From the NCBI RefSeq assembly GCF_000002995.4, contig NW_025062477.1, positions 13,064,696 through 13,128,695 on the forward strand: a stretch of DNA of 64,000 nt. Reading direction: 5' to 3'. Shown here piece after piece: positions 38,348-50,760 of this stretch. The notes under the pieces were generated by a model, which saw only the letters and a program-made list of their open reading frames with translations, did not search any database and had not been told where the DNA came from. Both the position numbers and the translations under genes were made by a program. This DNA is from Brugia malayi (taxonomy: Eukaryota > Nematoda > Chromadorea > Rhabditida > Onchocercidae). Every line of letters starts with the position of its first letter. Position 1 is the first letter of the stretch.

Positions 38348-41300
38348 GTTAATAGTTCCACTGCATGTAACACACTCCACGTCAGGTCAACATCATAACA
38401 TTCCCTAAATTCATACGCCTAACGCTTATTTACCATCACATCACCATGTATTAGCACATATATGCTGTTTGCTAATCATTTTGTTTGCTTTCTCACCTAT
38501 TCTTATCCATCACTAAAGCAATCCTAAAAAAACTCTGTAAACATTTTATGTCAACAATCTCGCAAAAAAAAAATAATTTCAAATGTTTAAAGTGCGTTTT
38601 AGTAACGCCCTATTTATAACAAAATGTTTTTACCGTATCGTTATTATGTAGTGCTTGTTCAACAACTGATAATTGACACAGTAGTACGGAATTAAACGGA
38701 TTGATTGCTACAGCTCGACTTAAGTGAACGCGAGCAAGGTTCACTTGTTCTTTCTTAAAATGCAATAAACCCAGCCCGAACCAAGCACGGTAATCCGTTG
38801 GGCAAAGCAAAAGTGCGCGCCTGCAAAACCGTGATTATTTATTCTCTCAGTCTTACTAATAAACAGTACTAAGCGCGCTCACTAGATTTATAAATGATCA
38901 AACAACACGGTAGTGAAATGCAAAATGGATGTTGTGAAATGAAACTGTATAACGATAAAATTTATGTCTACCACATCGAAATATTCATTCCATATCATAC
39001 TATTTCTTCATATTTTCACCTGTTTAATAAGAAGATTTTATAGCATTTGTTGGTAAATCATATTAACTCGCTGTATAAACTTTCGTGTTGGTTTTGAAAA
39101 AGTACTGGAAATTAGAAAATCTTGCCTAAATGCTGCTGCAGCTTTACTCTGATGATCCGAATCCAGCAATTCATGTCCTAACAACGTATAAGCATAAGGA
39201 AAACGTGTATTGATAGTGACAGCACGTTCGAAGCATTCAATGGCTGTATCATGTTGCTTTTGTACGCTGAAGCAATTACCAGCTACACACCAACCCTCCG
39301 GACAAAACCGACATTCCTCTGTTATCTGCATGGCAAGTACTGACAGTCGACGAACATCTTGCGCATGCCACAATGCAGTTGAAAGAATCTGTAAATAAAT
39401 CACAATAACTATTGCTTATACCAATATTCTTAAAGTTCAACTAAATTACACTGAAACTAAAAATGAAATAAATTAAGCAAGTTGTCACAAAATTTAATGA
39501 AGACTTATCATTGCAAAATAGAGAAACTTATTCAAACTGAGTGCATGAATGCTTCAATTAGAAAAAAATTAAGAAACATTGTCTTATATTGGCTCAAAGA
39601 GGATTAAAATCTATTAAAAGAGGATTAAAAAATTAAAAATATTATGAGGATGATCTACAATCACGCAGTTGTATTTAAATAATAAAAATTCACATCGAAA
39701 ATATGAATTTTAGGTACAGCGATAACAAACCTCCATTCCTGCAACGCGGTGTGGAAATTCTCGACGAAGTTCTTCCAGGATTTCTGTTGCCCTTGTATAA
39801 TCAAGCTTTTCCAAATACGCTCGAGCCAACAACTCTCTTGCCAAAGCAAATTTCTTACACTTTTCAGGCATCAGGTTATAGCGACCAATTACTGAGTTTG
39901 ATCTGTATGTCGCCACAGCACATTGAAGCATAGCTAACCAACTAATGTGTTCTACCACTGTTGCTACAAATGTGGATTATGGACTCATATGTTTTTTTAT
40001 TTAAAGTATGAGATTTGTAAAAAATGGAACAAATGAAAAGCACAAAACGCGTTTGAATGTAAGAAACAGCAAACAATATGACATCTTTGTAGAAAACCGT
40101 GAGCAGCTTAAAATTACTTCTTCAATTTCTTATTCTTTTCTCACATATTTTCCCCACGATTTCTTATTCTCTTCGCAATTTTTTCTCTATTGATTTAGTG
40201 CTTTTTAATTACACACATATTTTCCCCAAGTAATCCCTTCAAAAAAAAACTTACTGAACAGAGTACCCCAGTCAGCAATAGAGTTTTGAAGACGTTCAAT
40301 TGATGGTGGTTTTGAAACGAAATTTTGTAAACGTTTCATTATACGCGTACATGTCTCCAATTGAAACTTTTCTCTGCTACGATGTCTGGGTGGTTGGGGT
40401 GAACAAGAAGATGTTAATGATACACTGGATGATGAACGCGAGAAAACAATCGAGACACCCAACGATTCCGGCTATAAGAATCAGCTTGTTGTTCTTTTCA
40501 AAGAGAAGTCTATTAAAACTTCCTAAATCCTAATATTGTTATTTATACTTCAATATTTTTGAATTCTTTGCTAGTTTCAATTGCGGCTAACTTCTCTAAA
40601 AATAAAAATTTTGGAAATAAAAACTGCGTTACTAATTCTAGACTATAAAAATAGCAGAATTTAATTAAGCACCAATTGGTGACCACCATTAAAAATACTA
40701 TCACACAATGAACATAAAGAAAAGTGCTAATAAAATATGAAGACTACATAACAATAACAAAATGATAACCTAAAATGATAAGCATAGAGTGACAAACAAA
40801 GTAAAGTAAAAATTTGTTTTACTACTATGAGACTTATAATAATACCATTTTTTCGCAAAATAGAAGTCATCGACTGGGAAAGGGACTACGAAAAAGCTAC
40901 GAAAAAGGGAAGGATTGAAAGAAGATGTTAAAACTGAAAATGAAAAGTGGGATTAGAAATGAGTAACTGGGTGGAAAGAAACACATCATGCAGGTTGAAC
41001 AAAGGAAGAATTGCTTGCGAGAAGTAATATATTAGTTACTAGCTTTTAATATATTCATAATAAGAGAAGAAAAGTGCTAACCTCCTGTTTAAACTGTACA
41101 GTATTTTGATCATGTGAAGAAAGAGGAATAACACAAGGCTGAGAGCCTGAACGTGTACGACTTAATGAGCTTTTCTGTGCTTGATGAGCAGATTCATCTT
41201 TTAATTTAGGCGCTGTATCTGGAAGGTCATCATTTGATTCTATTAATTTATGAATTGAAGGTATTGGTGGAGGCGTTTTCGACAACTCCATTTCGTTGAT

Positions 41301-43939
41301 ACGATTCATTGAGCTGAAAGTTGACCGTTAATATTCATTTATTTGTTCACTTATATTTAGCTCACATGTGAAGTGAAACAAATTTAGCAATCAAAAGCAG
41401 TCTTTAGTAAAAATTAAAATAAGTAAGAAGTGTATTCTCATTAGGTCCAAAGTTTTTTTTTACCGCAACTGTTTGTCTTGCAAACTACGTGGTGTTCCAC
41501 TTGCAGAAAGAACTGCAACACGAGAACGTGTACATGTCCTCACATCCTTTGCAACAGTTTGATTTTCACTATCCTGTGAGACTCCATATGAGCGGGCACT
41601 GCGTCGTGTTTCCATGCCTTCCTCGAGCCGTCTTCTGACTATACCTAGTTCCGTATTTCTTTTAGCTGCTATGCCCTGAAAATTTATATCATGAAAGGAT
41701 TTCAATCAGGATTTCAACTTTATTAAAAAGGAACATCTATCCATGATTTGAATTTTGTAATAAAAATTTACCGTTTTACTTTTTTTTGGTGCAAAACAAG
41801 TCACTTTTTGCTCAACTTCTTTACTACCACTTGGCGTTCTTTTCTCGGTATTTTTTGTCAGTTTCTCAGCACTCCTCGTTGCTACGCCCATGCTAGAAGC
41901 TTGTAATCAATACTGTAACTTCATATTTTTGTATAAAATAATGAATTCTTATACGGTATGATACATTATTTCTATTCCTCAATGATTTGTAAATTACCAT
42001 TAGGATACGTATTAAACAATACTTTGAACAGTAATTCAAATGAAAGTACGCACTCCTGAGCTCCGAAAAGAAGCACTTTAGTCATATAAATTCGACAAGG
42101 TTGGCAAATAAATTCAATACATTAAGCGTTTGTAGGATGGAATATGAGCCCTCTAATTCCATCTGTTTCTAGATATTTTTTTAGAGAGGAATAATCACCA
42201 ACAATTCCAATACTACTGAAATGTATTTGACACTCATAACTCAACTTTAAAGATACCTTTTAGAGGTTTTTGGTTTGTCTGATGAACGTGCTTCATTTAC
42301 ACATGTCAACAAACTTGTGTAAATGTTTTCTGGATTACCGACGCCCAAATTACATAATGTTTTCAAACTCGTCCACGAAAATACATTTTGCTTTAGTGCC
42401 AACTTACCCTCATCAGCCGCTTCATCTGGTCGACCAGTCTCTCTGAAACAAACAGCTATGAAAATAAAAGCCGCTTTTTAAAAAAAAAAAAACTGTTATA
42501 AACAAGTTTTTTGTTTCCTCTTGACATTTAATGAAAAATATTTGTCGTGTAAGCATTTACAACCATTTTTTCTACTTTTTTAATGAAAAGTATTTGCAAC
42601 CGACACAAAAACTCTGCTGAGCAGACTGTGAGCGAATGATTCCACAGAAGTATTCGTGAAACAGTCATCTAATTTGGGCTGATCGTGTATACGTAAAGCC
42701 ATTTCAGCTTCTTGATATCTGAAGCAACTCTCATATTTCGAATTAGCTACACAACAAAAACTTATATGGAATAACTTTATACTCGAAACACATGCATAAA
42801 TATTCTGAATACCTAACACTCTATTCTATTTACTTATAAAACAATACTATTCGGTATACAGAATGATTATGGAATAAAAGTTTGCCGAGAATAACAAGAT
42901 CTTATTAGCATTTAGTATTCAAGTAGATCGTTTCAACAACATAAATTGCGCAAAAAAATTGTAAGATTATGGTTGCAATTTCTTCAAACTTTGAAACATA
43001 TTTTTCAAGTGTATTAAATCACTACTGGATTAAATTTTTAACGTAAACAGAATTCTTCAATATGCTTTGCTGTGGGATTCCTTATATCACAGAAGCATTT
43101 CGCTTGTAGATATTTAAGAAAATGAATCAATTTCATTGCGGATTTAACAAAAATATAGCAGAATGCATACTTTTCCAGGTGATAACAGCAATGTGCAAAC
43201 AGATAACGAATTTCCGGAGATGAAAGAAATTTGAGTTTCAATAAATTATATGCTGCCTCCAAACGTTCGGCTCGGGTTAAACAGTAAGCGTATAAATACA
43301 ACGAATCACTGGTATTCACTGAAAGAACAGAATATTAATTATTAATATAAATTCCATTTTTTAGTAATGAGTTTCTTATGACATGTGTATTTGAGCGATA
43401 AGCAATATGTTTTACCAAATCCTTCAAGATTTGTTCAAAGATTTCTTAACATTTCGTGCGAGCATTGCAGTTTCCATCAGAGCAATTAGTTTTCACTATT
43501 AATAAAAATTCCATTCCTTAATAATGGCTTTCCTATACAATCTGCGTTTAAGCATTAAGTATTTCTTTATTTTTCAAAAGGAAAACTAATAGTATTGACA
43601 AGCAATCCAAAAAAAGGATACCTGTTTCATGATACACCTCAGCTAACATCACCGCATCATCGTATTCAAAATGTTGAAGAGAGCAATGTATAATATTCTA
43701 AAGGAAATAATAAACTCATTTAGAAACTGGTAGTATGGAGATCTAAACCATTACTTGAGCAATTCGAGCATAATTACTGGTTGCCTCATAAAGCTTAATT
43801 TTACAAACATACATGTAAAAATGTCACAACAAGGTAGAATGTGATTTTAATAGAAGAATAAGAATAAAATTGAAGAATCAACCTCAATTTCTTTACTGCG
43901 TGTAGGATCTACATTATCAGAAGGTGTAACTCCACGCAT
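37319..43939 (-). CDS. CDC27: CDC27/APC3, TPR subunit of the anaphase-promoting complex
   Basis: Core TPR subunit of the APC/C ubiquitin ligase, which binds Cdc20/Cdh1 tails and drives mitotic exit. Exons (minus): 43939-43883, 43697-43622, 43318-43171, 42718-42605, 42442-42257, 41892-41772, 41675-41464, 41313-41082, 40471-40255, 39963-39731, 39388-39126, 38820-38634, 38051-37899, 37483-37319; the frame closes to 787 residues (human 824). N-terminal TPRs include HFEYDDAVMLAEVY and KYQEAEMALR. The central part (exons 6-9) is Ser/Arg-rich, low-conservation linker. C-terminal TPRs match the family closely: GWCVAGNCFSVQKQHDTAIE, YAYTLLGHELL, DYRAWFGLGLLHFKKEQ, ISPDNAACRFYRARLLYE, HKKLGDTHLALLNFSLAAEM, then an acidic tail. 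Intron 11 uses a GC donor. The gene ends inside the duplicated arm. Exon 1 is short (19 codons), so the true start is the least certain part. Confidence 0.95.
38071..38139 (-). repeat. 69-base direct repeat in CDC27 intron 12, copy inside the arm
   Basis: AAGTTAATAGTTCAACTGCT... matches 38346-38414 with about six differences over 69 bases. On the coding strand each copy includes a decayed version of the exon 13 acceptor and start (TTACAAGCAGTTGAACTATTAA against TTACAGGCAATGGAACTATTAC). Confidence 0.85.
38346..38414 (-). repeat. 69-base direct repeat in CDC27 intron 12, copy at the duplication edge
   Basis: AAGTTAATAGTTCCACTGCA... matches 38071-38139. The inverted duplication ends at 38347, essentially at the edge of this copy. 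Confidence 0.85.
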
Positions 43940-45497
43940 ATTGGTACACAAGCACCAGCACTCATACAGCAACCAGTAGATCCGGTCTTGCTATTCTTTC
44001 CTACAATACATCTACCGAATTACTTGATCGTCTATTAAATTCCAAATCCAGTCGACGTGGCGGTTTCTGGTTTGATTGAGTGATTAGACAATATGGATTT
44101 TTTTGAATCAATAACATGCTTGTTACATAGGAAAGTTTTGTTATTTCATAGTTTTCAACTTACTATGATGAATAAACTCTATGATGAGATCTGTGATCGA
44201 CCCAAAGTTTGTGGTGACTTGTACCTGAAAAATTAAGAAATAACAAACTATGATGAATAGTACACTACTAATGAAAATAAATGAGAAATAATAAAAAAAA
44301 ACAAGCTAAGTATACAAAATGGAAAGTTCAAAATAATGTACAAGAGCTTCATTAACAATCTGATATTAGCAGATGTAACCTTATTATATATCTATTATAT
44401 ATTGTTAGGTATCATCTCAAATTTTGATGTGAATTTCAGTAGCCATGCTAAAGATAAGTAGCACACATTTAGTTTTCACTTTGTTATTCTAAAGATTCAT
44501 CACATATTCACACTTCAACAGTGCTATCTCTTAAGCTTTATAATGCCATATGGAAACAACGAACATTTCCTGGAAAAAATAAAGGGCATGTAAGGGTAAG
44601 AAATCTCAATAAAAAGACAAAGAATCTCATCTGAGTATATCTTCCCATCCAAGTTAATTAGAAAAAGAAGTAAACTTTCACCTTTAATCTTTGAAGGATA
44701 AGGTCAACTAGTATCCACCGTGAGGCTTCGCAAATTATCTTACTTATCGACAAAAATTGCTATCAGAACAGTGTTACCTCAGCAGTTATCAGTCATATTA
44801 TTCTGCAAAATGAGTAAATCAATAAATCTACCGTCTCAATCTTTTCTGATGACGAAAAAAGTTGCCATACATTTAGCACTGAAGAAACCAGTGCTTTAGG
44901 AAGAAAGGATAATTCCAAGTAAAATGAAATAGACACTATCATAAATGGACTGTAGAAAAGATGACACAGGTATACTTTTATCCTGTGCTTTTCTCTTTTG
45001 TCACAGGATTACACATAATGTAACGAAATTAACGCAAGGAACAACTCAAGGTCTGGTGACACAACTGAAGCTAGCTGATGTCACACTGTCTCTGTCACGC
45101 TTTTACCCAAACAGTGCTTAGCTAAATGCTAACTAGAAATTCTTCTTCAGTGACTACAATGACTACACTTCACCAGAAACTATGCACCATAAATTCTGAG
45201 TTTCAAATTAGCGGGCAAACTACGGTAGAGTCATTCCAAACTTTTATTTGTCGATGATGAGGTGAAGAAAGAAATTTCATTTTAGACTGTAAATATGGGA
45301 AGAGTCAGACATGCAGACGGTTGGAGATAGCTTGTGCTAGTGAAGCAGAGAGTTGACAGTGTTGTTATAAAAGTGCGCTAAGGTTGATTGTTCGTGGTGG
45401 GAAGGGTTGGTGGTGGTTGTGTGGTAGCGTGGAATACGTGGTGTGACGACGTGTTCTTGTCATTTCAGGTGTTGGCAATACGACAAGACGTGACAAG
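43940..45497. promoter_or_regulatory. divergent intergenic region, CDC27 and antizyme
   Basis: The two start codons are 1.56 kb apart and point away from each other. The last 150 bases before the antizyme (about 45310-45468) are richer in G and T/G repeats than the rest, as expected of a promoter or 5' UTR. No further gene seen. Confidence 0.4.
45467..45468 (+). promoter_or_regulatory. probable spliced-leader acceptor of antizyme
   Basis: TTGTCATTTCAG precedes a 29-base leader and the ATG at 45498. Trans-splicing or a 5' UTR intron would both fit. Confidence 0.45.
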
Positions 45498-47024
45498 ATG
45501 TCAGAGTTAGCTGTTAGCAATTGTTACAGTTTTCTTTGCGGAAAGTAAGTTTTAGCGTTGCTTGCTAAGTTAGAGAAATTTTATGACAGACTAAAGAAAA
45601 TTTTCTTCAAGCTTTAATTAAACATTGCATTCAGATGAAAGCATTGGAAGTAACAAATGAAGAAATAATTCGCTGTTTAGCTGACATACTTCAATACTTT
45701 CTACTCTAACAGAAATTGCACTGTATTTCTTGCTCGAGATAGTTCCTCAGAAAATGAGCATTTAGTGAGGGAGGAATAAAGATGAAGCTAGTATAGTCTC
45801 TTTTTATGTTCATTTCTTTCGGAGATGTAAAATGATGCCCTTTTATGATTGTAGTTTTCCTCTCATCTGAATGATCATCCTGAACTCCTCTCTATCCTTA
45901 TTGCAAACAGTAATGATGAAGCGTATTTTTAGCCTCAGATCTTTTAATGATTTAATTAAACTACTGAGTATTTAGAGGTTGTAAGTTTAGTTTTATTGTT
46001 TAGAATCAAAATGAAATCGAAATCTGCTTTTTTTATGAGTTTGTAAGTCTTCCCTTATTTCGTTTTATATTGGCCATAGATGGTTCTGGTAATCTATCTT
46101 TTCAGCTGTAAACGTGGCCACGTGGGCCTCGAGTGTTATTCCTGACGTCCCTACTGGTGGTTTATTTAATGACGAACATATTCACTCCTTGGAAAGTTTT
46201 GTTAATGGTAGCTCTTTACGCTCTTATTTATCATCAAACTTTTACCAGACTTTTTTCAACTTTAATCATCATCTTGCAACTTTTGCAATATTAATCGATG
46301 AAATTTCAAGTAACTAGTGCATGTTAACTTGTCCAGATTTGGAGATGAATAGAGTTAACAAAGAAACTTAGTGTGAGGCTTAAATTTAAAGGATGAGATC
46401 TTCGACAAATTCATGAGTGAAAACAAAAAACTCTCAAAGCTATTGCTTATTTATTGCATTATTTCCAGAAGTTTCATCCGATTGGTGTTGTCATTTGGTA
46501 GAGGGCAATACGTTAGCAATATTTCTACCTTTTGATCAGCGTACATGGAACTTATCAAAAGGTGCATTTGTTTCGTTATTTGAATTTTGTGAAGACAATT
46601 TACCAGTGAAACGTATTTTACTCTGCCTAAACAAAACCAGCGTCGATGAAACGGTACGTTACCCATATTATCTTTCTTCAGAATGTTTTGTTAATGTTCA
46701 TAACAGATGAGTAGAAAATACCGTTTTAGAAATAGTAAAAAAAAAAAAGTAGAAAATAATGTAACGCAAAGACTTTGAAAAGTAATCTAACTTTTCATTT
46801 TTCATTTGATTATTTTGAATGTAATTTGGTCATTGATGGCTTTTTAAGCGCAACGTTTGCCTATTAGGTCAACTAACCTATTCCTCTTAATTCTTTGTAT
46901 TTAATCAGAATCATTGCAGGTCGCATCTTGCTTCAAGTATCTGGGCTTCAATCCTCTTCATCCTCATTCTTATCCCTCTTGTATTGACCCTCAAGGAGTA
47001 TTTGCAATGGTTTACAATATATAA
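45498..47024 (+). CDS. OAZ: ornithine decarboxylase antizyme, read by +1 frameshift
   Basis: Antizyme binds ornithine decarboxylase, inhibits it and sends it to the proteasome; it also restrains polyamine uptake. Exons: 45498-45544, 46106-46207, 46469-46653, 46920-47024. ORF0 begins MSELAVSNCYSFLCG and ends after 28 codons at TCC-TGA (46140-46145). Skipping the T at 46143 joins it to ORF1, which stays open through three exons to a TAA at 47024 and gives a 145-residue product. ORF1 matches antizyme: GLFNDEHIHSLESFVNG, LVEGNTLAIFLPFD, GAFVSLFEFCEDNLPVKRIL, FKYLGFNPLHPHSY and the family-typical end FAMVYNI. Family knowledge: the shift efficiency rises with polyamines, giving feedback control. 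The protein is short compared with vertebrate antizyme (about 228), mainly at the N-terminus. Confidence 0.93.
46140..46145 (+). promoter_or_regulatory. programmed +1 frameshift site UCC-UGA
   Basis: The ORF0 stop reads UCC UGA C, the classic antizyme shift site. The bases just before it (GGCCACGTGGGCC, 46116-46128) can fold into a small hairpin. Frame +1 is open on both sides of the site. Confidence 0.9.
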
Positions 47025-47694
47025 TTCATTTTTTATTTCTTACAGCTTACATCTGAACAGTTCTGAAGAATGTTACCTTACTTTAAGGAAACCTTTATAT
47101 CCTGTCAGTAATTTGAAAATGTTTTAGTTTTTCGTGATGAGATATTTTTTACGTTTATTTGAATATTACAGTATATCCATAACTATTTTAATTGCCAAAT
47201 GATGTTTTCGATTTGTACAATAATCTGCGAATTTTCGTTTTGATTTTGCGATCCGTTTTGTAATGTTACTTCAGAACTAATTTATATACCCATTGCGGTA
47301 AAAGGCTTGGAAGTTAAATGATTATATATTTATTTCCGTTCTGCCATTCATTGATGAAATGTATATTCTAAAAATAACCCTACAGACATAAACTAATAGT
47401 AGCATAGTTTTCTGGTTTAGTTCGTATTTTTTGTAAACCATTTTTGTAATTAATCATTTATTTAGGATTTAATCATTAACCATTTATGTGGTCCTATTTT
47501 GATTCCAATTACTAGACATTTTGATGTGGTTTCAATTTTTGACTTGGTTCAATTTGCTTTGATTTTCTGTCTACAAATAGATACCGATTCCATTTATTAT
47601 GTTACTTTGAGCAGATCCATTTGGAATAATACTGTAGTTTTTAAGAGATATAAATAGTTTCATACAGAGATTTTGATACGTTTACATTTAAAAT

Positions 47695-47750
<56 letters not shown>

Positions 47751-48239
47751 CCTCCATACTTTATTTGAAAGACGGACACAAGTAGTTAAACACAAGTATT
47801 AGTGCACTTCTAATAAAACCTTCAGTACAATTAATATAATAAGTGTAAAAAATGTAGCGGAAATTGAGATTTGGGATGAATTTTTATGAATTTTATTTCT
47901 CAGAATAAGCAGTGGAAAGGTCGCAAAAAAAGGACGGAAATTTTTAGGTTCCTTCTAACTTTGAGATTCTTCTAAATTGTAGAAAGAGATGAAATGCGTT
48001 CTCAAAGAAGAAATCTTTCCCTTAAAATTTTTGGAAACATGCTTTGCAGGATTCTTGTTATTCGTATAAATGGTTTGTGGTGGAAAATATTGGAGATATA
48101 TGGGAATGTAATTCAGTGGAATTTATAGACTGGTCGTATCATTCGTAAAGCAGTGATTAATCTTGGAAGAATCGACAGTGGTTGGAGTTCTCGCAATTAA
48201 GACTCCTCGTTACCGGGATTGTCTCGTGACAGTTAGAAG
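47025..48239. other. intergenic, antizyme to TAM41
   Basis: Antizyme 3' UTR and TAM41 promoter. Contains a 46-base (AT)n run. No gene seen. Confidence 0.4.
47697..47742. repeat. (AT)n microsatellite
   Basis: 23 uninterrupted AT units between the antizyme and TAM41 genes. Confidence 0.95.
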
Positions 48240-49865
48240 ATGGGAGAGTTTCATGAGGATTCGTTGGGTAATAGGAAGCATCTTCTGGACATTTTGCCAC
48301 TGGATACCGTGGAGTATGCATGTGCCTATGGTTCGGGTGCGGTACCGCAGAAGATTGATGGTACACTCGGGGAAATGGTCGATTTCATTATTGCAACGCG
48401 AGATTCAAAACAGTTTCATAAACAGAACTTGAGTATGAATCCGACCCATTACTCTTTATTACGTTTTCTAGGGTGTCAAAAGATTGCGCAAGTTCAAAGG
48501 AACTATGCAGCTAGGGTTTATTGTAACACTCGAGTGTCATACCAGGTATGGTTTAAATTCCAACTATTTGAAATTATTTATAACGATTTATTCCACTGGT
48601 TTTGGATAGTGCGGTCTTTGGCATCTGATAACCAACCTTATAGCATCCGAATCTATTAGAAACTGGAAAATCGAAATCAAAGAATCTAAATTTCGAACAT
48701 GTGGCAGTTAGTCAATTTAAAGCTGTTTTTAGGGTTATCTTATAAAGTATTCTGTAATTGATACCGATGATTTGTTACTGGATCTGATCGAGTGGAGGTG
48801 GATGTATTTAGCTGGGAGACTGCAAAAACATGTTGTGGACATCATCATTCCTTCACCGAGAATAACCCTGGCTATAGAAAAAAATCGTTATAGTGCTTTA
48901 CAGGTAATGGAATCCTCGTTTCAAGATTTTAATTTTTTCGATAAAGAAAATTGTTCCACGAAGCCTGAGATTCCGTGTCGACTTTCGGTTTCAAAAAGTT
49001 TCCAGACATCATAATTTCTTTTGTTGAAGAATTTGTACTTCTACGTTTTTCAGGCAGCATTATTACTTTTACCGGACAAATTTTCACTTTCACAGTTTTA
49101 CAACGAGCTAATATCGCTCTCATATCGAGGTGATTTTCGAATGTCATTTGGTGAAGACAAAAATAAGATAGAAAAAATTGCTGACGGAAGCAGGGCTCAA
49201 CTTAATCAAATCTACGTACCACTCTTGAAAGCTGATGAAGATGTTTTTATCCAAGGACGCACCATCGAACAGGTAACCGTTTTTTTTTTTTTTTTTTTTT
49301 TTTTGAGAACAGTACTATATTAATGAACTTCATGCAATTCATGAAAGATTGTTAGCTACTACATTTTTCAGAAATGAATATTAGCTGATCCGAAAATCCA
49401 AAAAAAGACTATCCGAAAAAAAATTTTTCCGATTCCTTTTTTTCAGTAGGGTATCTCATTGCTGTACAGCATTCATTCCTTTAGGACAGATGTGATGCCG
49501 TATTTTTTAAACGAATTATGGGATTACCATTTAATGTACTATGGAATTTACAACGCATAATCAACAGCAGAAACGGAAAGCAGAATGATATAGGTATCAC
49601 TTTTTTTTTAATCTCACCTAATAACTATAATAAAGTGACAAGAGACCTGGAAGTCCTAAGTATTATGGTTCAAGAAGAGATTGCTGCTTCGCTGGCACGA
49701 AGGTTGGATGGACCAAAACCTGTTGCTGCAGCTATCGAAGATATTGTTTGGAGATCTGCTTTGCAACAAACAGCAAAAAATGCATTTTCTGCAGGTATCA
49801 TGCGATCAACTGCATATGCTTTTGCGAAAATCGCAAAAATGATGAAATCATTGAAGCATTTATAG
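48240..49865 (+). CDS. TAMM41: TAM41, mitochondrial phosphatidate cytidylyltransferase
   Basis: Converts phosphatidic acid and CTP to CDP-diacylglycerol on the matrix side of the mitochondrial inner membrane, the first step towards cardiolipin. Exons: 48240-48545, 48733-48903, 49054-49272, 49485-49593, 49645-49865; frame closes to 341 residues. Family signatures: the nucleotidyltransferase motif AYGSGAVPQ, then EMVDFIIATRD, MNPTHYSLLRFLG, RNYAARVYCNT, LIKYSVIDTDDLL, YLAGRLQKHV, SYRGDFRMSFGEDKNK, and a basic C-terminus SAGIMRSTAYAFAKIAKMMK. The start is the first ATG after an in-frame TAG at 48234, and a GACAG acceptor lies just before it. No clear targeting presequence is visible, so an upstream exon cannot be excluded. 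The last intron (51 bases) is in frame and open. Confidence 0.94.
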
Positions 49866-50760
49866 CATTTAAATATGATGTAAAATATAGCTTTCCGTCT
49901 GCCTTTATAAATAAAAATACAAGAAAAAAATACGGTGTTGAAGGATATTAAGGATTTAAGAATGTTATTTTCTCACTCTCCAGATGTGAAGATTTTGTAT
50001 TGCTGGAATTGACAAGTTTGCTGCTGATTTTGAGGAACGGTAAACAGTGAATATACTATCTTAGCATCCTAGTTTCATTTCTATCAGTCTCTCCTTTGCA
50101 GCTAAAGCAAATAACAGTTACATCACCATTCCAATTGTGCTAAGTCCTAAAATTCAGCACATGCTGATGTATTGAAAGCGAGGAGACGACGAGGCTTAAG
50201 TAAATTCTGCTCCATGGGTTTAATAAAGATATTATCGAAAAATCAAATTTTTGCTTTTCGCAAGTAGTATATAATGTCTCAAACAGATCAAGTTTATGAA
50301 CAGAATTCGTCAAAAATTTTCTAAGTCTTTTTTCCAACCTTAAAGATTAGAAGTGCAGGATTTAACAACACGCAAACATCATTTTTTAATTTTCCTGAAT
50401 TCTAAAATATTTCAGGAACAAAAAACGAATCGAAAAATTTGTGTGAATTGAATTCTGCCTCTTTTGAAGTGGAATTTAATTCATAAACTGAGTCCAAAAG
50501 AGGAAGTGTTGATAAAAGTTGTTTTAAACTGTTGAGATGAATCAACAAATCAAAAGGTTAAAGTGAATAATGAAAATCCATACAGGAACAAAATATTAGA
50601 ATTATAAAAGCGATTAGTGAAATTTTGTAAGTTGTGGCTTAGATCCACAAAATTTACGAAAATGCACAAACAACAAAATTCACTTTGAAAATGATGAGAA
50701 AAGATAAAAGTTCTTAGTACTATGCAATTATTTCACTGTATCTTTTGAAATTGAAGCATT
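49866..50760. other. intergenic, convergent 3' ends of TAM41 and CPTP
   Basis: 895 bases between two stop codons on opposite strands. AT-rich; should hold both 3' UTRs. No gene seen. Confidence 0.45.
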
